Source: Dictyophora rubrovolvata (lineage: Eukaryota > Basidiomycota > Agaricomycetes > Phallales > Phallaceae). From it: a DNA stretch of 64,000 nt. This document shows, in pieces, positions 58,062 to 64,000 of the stretch (positions are counted from its first letter, which is position 1; every line of letters starts with the position of its first letter). The position numbers were made by a program, and so were the translations under genes. The stretch covers positions 1,116,001-1,180,000 of the forward strand of contig CP114123.1 in NCBI GenBank assembly GCA_029959195.1, in the 5' to 3' direction. The notes under the pieces are model-generated. The model did no database searches and was not told the DNA's origin. It saw only the letters and a program-made list of their open reading frames with translations.

Positions 58062-59240
58062 CTAATTACGAGCAACCCCGCTGAAGTATTCTCTGATATC
58101 TTTCTGGTCTGGGTCATATGCGGCGGATCCGATGCCACCCTTCTGACGGGCCTGTTTCGAATGTCGTTGAAAAATGTGGGGAACCATTAATTAGAAGTGA
58201 AACAAACTAACGAGATTATCCAAGTGATCGTGCTGGTTTTTATGGGTGACGCGAATTGTTAATGGTGTATCTTTAGTAATTGAGGGTGCCTTATCTCCTA
58301 CGCGTTCTCCCTAATTGAAAATAAGATAACGTAAAACCTCATGTAGTCGTAATGCATAAATAATGTGTACCTTGGCACATATGGTTACTCTTGACCATGC
58401 CGTATTCAATAATCCGCTGAAGGACTGACCCTTACCGTAACCATCGGCGTCGAGCTTAACGAGCGCTGCTATAAGCTGGAAAGCGTATCAGTGAAACAGA
58501 ACACCATCTACATAAATGCCCACGACATACTTCACTGATGCATAGCCCATGGCTTACTACTGCCAAATGAACCTCACCTTCTTCCTTGCCGTATGTTTTT
58601 TCGGCGTCCCAAACCCAAGGTAGTATTAACTCATTCACCGCTCGGGTGGCACGTTCTGCTAAGTCATTCAAAGATTCACCTTCGGGGAATTTGGCATCAC
58701 GACCCGTGAGAATAGGGAAAATCTTTTTCTCTACGTCCAAGCCCGAATCGCTATGCGTCACCCACTTCTCGCCTTCTGCGACCCCGAAATGTTGTTCGCG
58801 GAGATCTTCGGAGACCACGAAAGGCGGTTTAGGTTCGGACTGGGCGCCATAGATGGCTTGTGCTGTTGTATGGGCCCGTTTCAGATTGGAAGAGTATATG
58901 GTAGCTATACGGATAGACGAGAAGTATTCCGCGCAGGCTTTGGCTTGCTGCACGCCACGAGCAACAATCAGCAAAAAAAAAACAGGCTATTTCAAAGTAG
59001 AAAATTTTACATTCATCCCTAGAAAAAGAATTGTTAACGACAAAATTCAATTTAATTGCATTGATTCTTAATTCGAACCATACCATGATTTGAGAGTGGT
59101 GCGTCTTCCCAACCTGCCCAAACACTTTTCTGAAATCAACCTCTAGGTGAGATTTACTCTATAGAGGATAATTAATTCATATGAAGACGTACTAGATTAT
59201 CTGTAGATTCTCCATGTCGTATAAAACTCACAGTGAACAT
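58062..59240 (-). CDS. Phosphoglycerate mutase-like histidine phosphatase
   Basis: 270 residues. Exons in reading order: 59240-59193, 59129-59084, 59018-59011, 58947-58531, 58475-58371, 58310-58212, 58151-58062. Histidine phosphatase superfamily: the catalytic RHG is in SFIRHGESTDNL, the second half-site in VVSHGLCISE, with WAGWEDAPLSNHGMNQAKA and YSSNLKRAHTTAQAI between. The 8-nt exon (59011-59018) supplies the MN of NHGMNQA. The C-terminal 100 residues (TPLTIRVTHKNQHDHLDNL, ARQKGGIGSAAYDPDQKDIREYF) follow a pattern of fungal members and are not part of glycolytic mutases. Substrate not predictable; a small-molecule or protein phosphatase is more likely than a glycolytic mutase. Confidence 0.88.
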
Positions 59241-59307
59241 TCTATCTCGAAGTAAAGTTGTGACCCATCGCTTGACTGCCTTTCGGAGAAAGCCGCAGTG
59301 ATCCTGT

Positions 59308-60518
59308 ATGTTATTACCCTCACTGGGTCACGGCTTGCGAGTTGCTTGTAGATCAATATCCACATCTTCTACGAGGCTTGCGAGTCCAACTACCTCAGGA
59401 GGCATTCAGAATCCTGTTGATTATTGCAAAGCGTTGGTTAACACCCGAGATTACGAGTCCCACTTGGTTTCCTATTTTTGGCCAAGGGCTGACCAGCCTG
59501 GCTTCTTCGCTCTAAAAGCTTTCTTTGTAAGTGTTTCTCAAAAGTTTGATTTCCGAACAGTTATCAAAGATATTTTTCCGTAGATAGAGCTTTCGGTAGT
59601 TCCTGAAACCGTTTCGAACTCAACAATCGGAAAGTTAAGGTTCCAATTTTGGAGGGATGTCTTGTCTAAATTTGCCGAAGTTAGATATCCTACTTCCTTA
59701 GTGAATTTTGGTTAGGAATGACGCGCCACTTTAGGGTAAACCCCCGCAGCATCCAATTGCTCTGGCATTATATCATGCTTGTGAAGAGCACCAGCTACAA
59801 CGTTACCACCTCAAAAGAATAGTCGATGCTCGTGTAGGATTTGCTCCACTGCTTCCATTTGCCGATTCGGAACACTAACCAAGTCCGCTCTAAAGGAGGA
59901 AGAACTGATAAACCCTTCTTTCCGAACACTGGAAGCGTTGACAGCGCACGCTGAATCGACATATTCCACGTTATTGTACCTGCTCCTCTCTATTAGGCAT
60001 CTGTCAGACAACTCTGGAGAGTTCTCTCACGCACTGTCGCATCTCGGGATAGCCCAATATATCGCTGTTCTTCTTCGCGCATTTTCGTTCCATGCCTCTC
60101 GAGGTCACCTTGTCATACCCCTCGATATAGCAGCCAAACATAATTTACGCCAGGAAGACGTGATTAGAAACTTCTCCAGGGTGCCCAAAAGCAGTCATAT
60201 ACATGGACTAGAAGATGCAGTCTATGATTTGGCCGTGGTAGCAAACGACCATCTATTGACGGCCCGAGAATTATTCAAGGACCATAAGGTACCTTCGGAA
60301 GCCATACCGGTCTTTCTGATCGGGGTGTGTGTGATTTGTGGTTTACTCTGAAAGCCCCGGTAATCTAACCACAAAGTATATCTATTTAGGCCCCCGTGTC
60401 ACTTTACCTTTCTCGTCTGGAAGCTGTCAATTTTGACATTTCACACCCCAGTCTGCGAACCAGAGACTGGAAGCTTCCGTGGCGGATCTGGAGAGCATTT
60501 CGAAAACGTGAATTTTAG
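59308..60518 (+). CDS. NDUFAF6-like complex I assembly factor
   Basis: Squalene/phytoene synthase-fold protein, probably mitochondrial. Exons 59308-59526, 59584-59679, 59735-59833, 59896-60324, 60390-60518 give 323 residues. The N-terminus (HGLRVACRSISTSSTRLAS) looks like a presequence. The body: NPVDYCKALVNTRDYESHLVSYFWP, QFWRDVLSK, HPIALALYHACEEHQL, LKRIVDAREEELINPSF, LEALTAHAESTYSTLLYLLLS, HLGIAQYIAVLLRAF, LVIPLDIAAKHNL and VYDLAVVANDHL. The two Asp-rich catalytic motifs of true prenyl synthases are degenerate, as in NDUFAF6, which acts in building complex I rather than as a synthase. The ATG lies only 67 bases from the ATG of the divergent phosphatase gene. Confidence 0.88.
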
Positions 60519-60807
60519 GTGTACCATTGTTTAGACGATTCTTTGTTTGTACAAGAAGGAATAAATATATTTTGTTCCATTTTCGGAGATTCTTGGTGGG
60601 CTGGTGTCATGCGAAATGTGTGAATTATTCGGGATGTCTGTTGGCGCTAACTGGATCCATGGTAAATACGGTGTATGACCTTGGCTTGGGTTGGGCTGTC
60701 ACGGTACGGTTACTCGTTTATAAAGAGACGACCATCCTTCACTTTCACCTCGTTTTGTTCTCCTCGTGGTCGGACAAAGTCCTGTTTTCTCTCCTTTGAC
60801 CTCCAGT
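60519..60807. other. Short spacer before the F-box-like gene
   Basis: A frame of 90 codons on the plus strand is rich in Phe and Leu with no recognised motif; judged chance. Probably holds the promoter of the gene at 60808. Confidence 0.4.
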
Positions 60808-63800
60808 ATGATTAATTGGACAAGTTCAATCAACGAACTCTCGGGTTAGCATTTTGTAAACTTTAGTGGAATACTTCAAATTCTGACATATTCCATCTTT
60901 CGCTCTTAGATGAAGTTCTTTCACTTATTATTTACCAGCTTAACGATCCCGGTCCATTCAGCATGTCATGCAAGCGATTTTACGAGATCTCGAGGGATCC
61001 ATACGTTAGAGCAACCTACTTTCTTGCCAGATACGGTCGATTGCAAGCATTCTATTGGGCTCTTTCGAGAGGAAAGTTGATGAACGAACGGGTTCTTGAT
61101 GTAAGCTCCTATGGTGCTCGGAATGCTTAATTTGTTGACTCCTGAGTTTTTTTAGATCCTCCAAACGTCGGGTGCCAATCTTTCTCGTTACCTCATCCAG
61201 GTTGCCATCCATCACTATTTTCGCACCACAACTCATTTCATCAAGAACCAATGGGCTCGCGCAATACCATATCATACATTTATTCATTTCATGACTTTCG
61301 CAAAGCGCTACGGGTCTGATTTACCGTTAAATAAAGGAGAAGACGATGGGACGGTGTTCATGGCATGGTTAAAAGAACGTCTCAATCAAGGCTACGGGAA
61401 GAAAATAGAGTTGGAAGTCATAAAGAATCTTTTTCAGAAATACAATTTCATGATTTTCTCGCCAAAGGTTTGTTTCATGTTTGTTGTTGTGTTCATCCCG
61501 ACCATCCATTGACGTACGCATACAAGGATCCTTTGGCCATGCAACTGCCATTAGCCTTTGCCATGGAACCCAGCTTACTTCCTCTGGCCATCTCCAACGG
61601 CTTTCACCTGGATTCCAGAGCAAGTGTCATTTCTTTATATGAAAATTGAGTGTGCCTGCTGAACTAGTCATTCAGTACCGCGACTTCATATTTAGGAAGA
61701 TGTTCGAGAAAAGCAACAAAGCGGGAAGGACGAACGAAATTGTTCAGAACGTCCGTCAAATGACCAAGTTGGACAAGAGGTAAGCTTTTCTCGGTTTCTG
61801 AGAACCCCCGCGGCTTCATACCCAGAACCAGGATGTTCTTAAGTCGGACGGTAGCGGCGGAGGTGTGCATGGAGTGTCGCACAAACGAAACTGGTTATTC
61901 TGCTGTTAAAGTATTGGAAAGCTCCAACGATCTTCGATTCAGTTTGAAGGATCTAGTCAATGATTTGCTTGAAGTAAGCAGTACAATGGGTTTTATGTCC
62001 TGCCGTAGTATTGACAATCGGACCACACAGCTATTCCTCAGAACGCGCTCGATAACTCATCCGGGTACTATTCTTACTCTGCAAACCCTGTTTCGCGATT
62101 TTGCCCATAGTTTCCGATCTCCTTCACCTACTTCCGCGCTTGGTCATCAATCACCTGGACCTCGTCAAGTCATGTTCATCACCATATTTTGCGCAAGTGC
62201 ATGCTCTGGAATTTATTTCGCAGATCATCAAGAACCTTTGCCTTTGTCTTTAGCATCGCATGGAAAGATAACATGTGATATCCTGCGCCACAAATTAAAG
62301 AACCTTGGTTTGTTGCCGGTGACTACGCAAGACCTTCTGGATGTTTTAGTTAGTCCATGGTGTGAAAAACCAGGTCCGATATTGACTTGGGCTCAAGAGG
62401 AGATAGAGATGTCAACTGAAGAATTGCAGGCTTTGGTGGAAGAAGCGGCTCTACAAAGTCTTAGGACGAGTTGCAAGGTAAAGGGGGATTGAATGTGTGC
62501 ATATTATATTGACAAATCGGAATAGGGAAAGTTTCTCAAAAGACTCCTCGACGCATACGGCACTGTTGCAGAAAAGATTGAAAAGGAAGTGTTTGATCGC
62601 TATCAAATCGACGTGAGTTCAGTGCCGGACCATTGGGTAGCGGACTGCACCAGTTTCCAAGCGCCTTTGAATATTGGACTGGAGTCAAGGGATACCCCCT
62701 TCATAATTTCGGCTGCCCAGTCTATTATTGACGACGATGGAGAGGGAACTTTTGTCGCTGACCTTGGCGACGAAGAACCGTTTGAAGAAACATTTACTAC
62801 GAAAGACAGTGCAATTCACGAACTCGTATGCCCATAAAGTGTTATGTTTATGTAGCTCCCATTGATAGGGGGGTTGTGTGTAGGGAGTTATTTCTCAGGA
62901 TACTCTATCGTATCATATCCAGCTTGATACAGAGAACAACCTTCGTGTTAAGCGAAGACATTGGCCTATACGATACCTTTGGCAGACGGAGATGCAGCTG
63001 AAAAAGGCGTATCCATGCGGTTAGTTATTTATAATACAATCATGGTCTCATTGTAACTCTGATGATCTAATCATTCCATACATAGATGCAACGACCATTG
63101 GTCAATGGATCTATGAGAAATATGGGCCGAGGCACCCCGTTACTGCTATATTTATGACCCATGCGATAATTAACAGGACCGAGGACATCCTCAAGATCTA
63201 TTTGAACGACGACCCGCCCTATTCCCGTCCTGTACCTATTACGATGAATCATTTTTATATTATGGCAAAGTTAGGCAGAGATCCCGTGAGTATAGCATTT
63301 ATAGTTATTTAGAATTGATGACCAATTGCTTTACATAGTCCTGGTTAGTCTGGCAAGCGCTAGAATATGCTAAGTTTTACATGACCGAAGACGACTATAT
63401 TGGCTTGAATAGTAACCAAGTTGTCACCGAGGCACCCGTTTCTATGAAGATGGAGCAAACAACACCGGAATTGGATTCCAGGGAAAGACCGCCTGATGAT
63501 GGTACTCGTAAACGGCCACGTCGAAATACCGTCTCGGCGCCGTCGTATCTCATCCCAGACTCTGATGATGAAACCATTCAGGAAGACGGACTGTTCAACT
63601 ATAAGGACAGGAATGAGCGTAAAGGGAAGGGTAAAGCCAGGGCCGAATCACATTTACAGGGGTGGATCAAACATCTGTCCTCATTGCTCAAACAAGAGGA
63701 GAAAAAGGTATGTAGTAAAGTTACGATTACCATAACATTCTGACACTTTTTAGTACAAGGAGAAAAAGAAGCAGACACCGAAAGACGAAAATGGCAAACC

Positions 63801-64000
63801 AATTACACGCTGTCTTAAGGTATTACTTTCCTGGGCCTGAAAGAGACCTGCTAATTCTCTTCTATTAGAGCGAGTTTATGAAAAGTCTTGCTGTTCATTT
63901 ACGAGAATTACGAATCACGGAAGATATCTTCCGTAAAGGACGAGTCGATGATCCGGATAGTGATTCAGACTACTACCGTGACGATGGCGAATTCGTTTTG
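60808..64000 (+). CDS. F-box-like protein of unknown function (3' end outside window)
   Basis: Exons 60808-60844, 60910-61100, 61156-61467, 61527-61619, 61676-61779, 61832-62477, 62526-62825, 62884-63019, 63086-63295, 63339-63707, 63754-63819, 63869 to beyond 64000. The start gives MINWTSSINELSDEVLSLI, and the first 60 residues fit an F-box-like helical motif (INELSDEVLSLIIYQLND, SMSCKRFYEISRDPYVRATYF). A long helical region follows with no recognised enzyme motif, then acidic and basic low-complexity parts near the C-terminus (DDGTRKRPRRN, KEKKKQ, DPDSDSDYY). Similar F-box proteins of unknown role are common in Agaricomycetes; they may bring targets to SCF ubiquitin ligases. The intron at 61620-61675 has a GC donor. 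Still open at the window edge. Confidence 0.75.

Noticed and set aside
60527-60799. Plus-strand frame of 90 codons
   Set aside because: No motif, biased to Phe and Leu, and it lies in the spacer before a well supported start.

Overview
The window is nuclear DNA of a filamentous basidiomycete, most likely an Agaricomycete. Nearly every gene is split by many introns of about 45-90 bases with GT...AG borders. The gene set (Pkc1, Prp2, Utp14, tubulin cofactor D, Cet1-type capping triphosphatase) is fungal, and the DUF6533 seven-helix family and the DeSI-thioredoxin-PUL fusion point to Agaricomycetes. No prophage, insertion sequence, CRISPR array, rRNA or convincing tRNA was seen. I rebuilt the exons by hand from splice signals, reading phase and family motifs. 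For each gene whose exons are listed, the summed length was checked to be a multiple of three, with one stated exception.

Layout, left to right: protein kinase C (851-4985 +); a serine-rich protein of unknown function (7285-10251 +); a CitE/CLYBL-type lyase (10679-12222 -); four tandem DUF6533 membrane proteins (13170-23348 +) with a decayed fifth fragment inside the array; a DeSI-thioredoxin-PUL fusion (24108-26411 -) carrying an apparent one-base frameshift; Utp14 (26635-30154 -) divergent from the V-ATPase d subunit (30325-31621 +); a single-pass serine-rich membrane protein (31901-33588 +); a mitochondrial NAD-type carrier (36245-37549 +); a ferroportin-like transporter (38203-40233 +); a small hydrophilic protein (40772-41504 +); an RGG-tailed protein (41613-43055 -); ribose-5-phosphate isomerase (43245-44526 -); a relic of the serine-rich gene (about 44998-45265 -); the DEAH helicase Prp2 (45816-49744 +); a DUF427 protein (49970-50471 -); tubulin cofactor D (51813-56366 -) divergent from the mRNA capping triphosphatase (56561-57878 +); a phosphoglycerate mutase-like protein (58062-59240 -) divergent from an NDUFAF6-like complex I assembly factor (59308-60518 +); and an F-box-like protein running off the right edge (60808-64000 +).

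Most genes are housekeeping: RNA processing (Prp2, Utp14, capping), tubulin folding, vacuolar acidification, iron export, sugar phosphates and mitochondria. They do not form one pathway or a metabolic cluster. The accessory part is the DUF6533 array.

The most striking signal is in gene structure. All four DUF6533 paralogues need a 5-nt and a 9-nt micro-exon at equivalent positions. Separate genes use an 8-nt exon (phosphoglycerate mutase-like) and a 19-nt exon (ribose-5-phosphate isomerase) to complete conserved motifs. Seven of roughly 180 introns have GC instead of GT donors. One tubulin cofactor D intron has AT at the donor, and if it is not spliced the frame stops.
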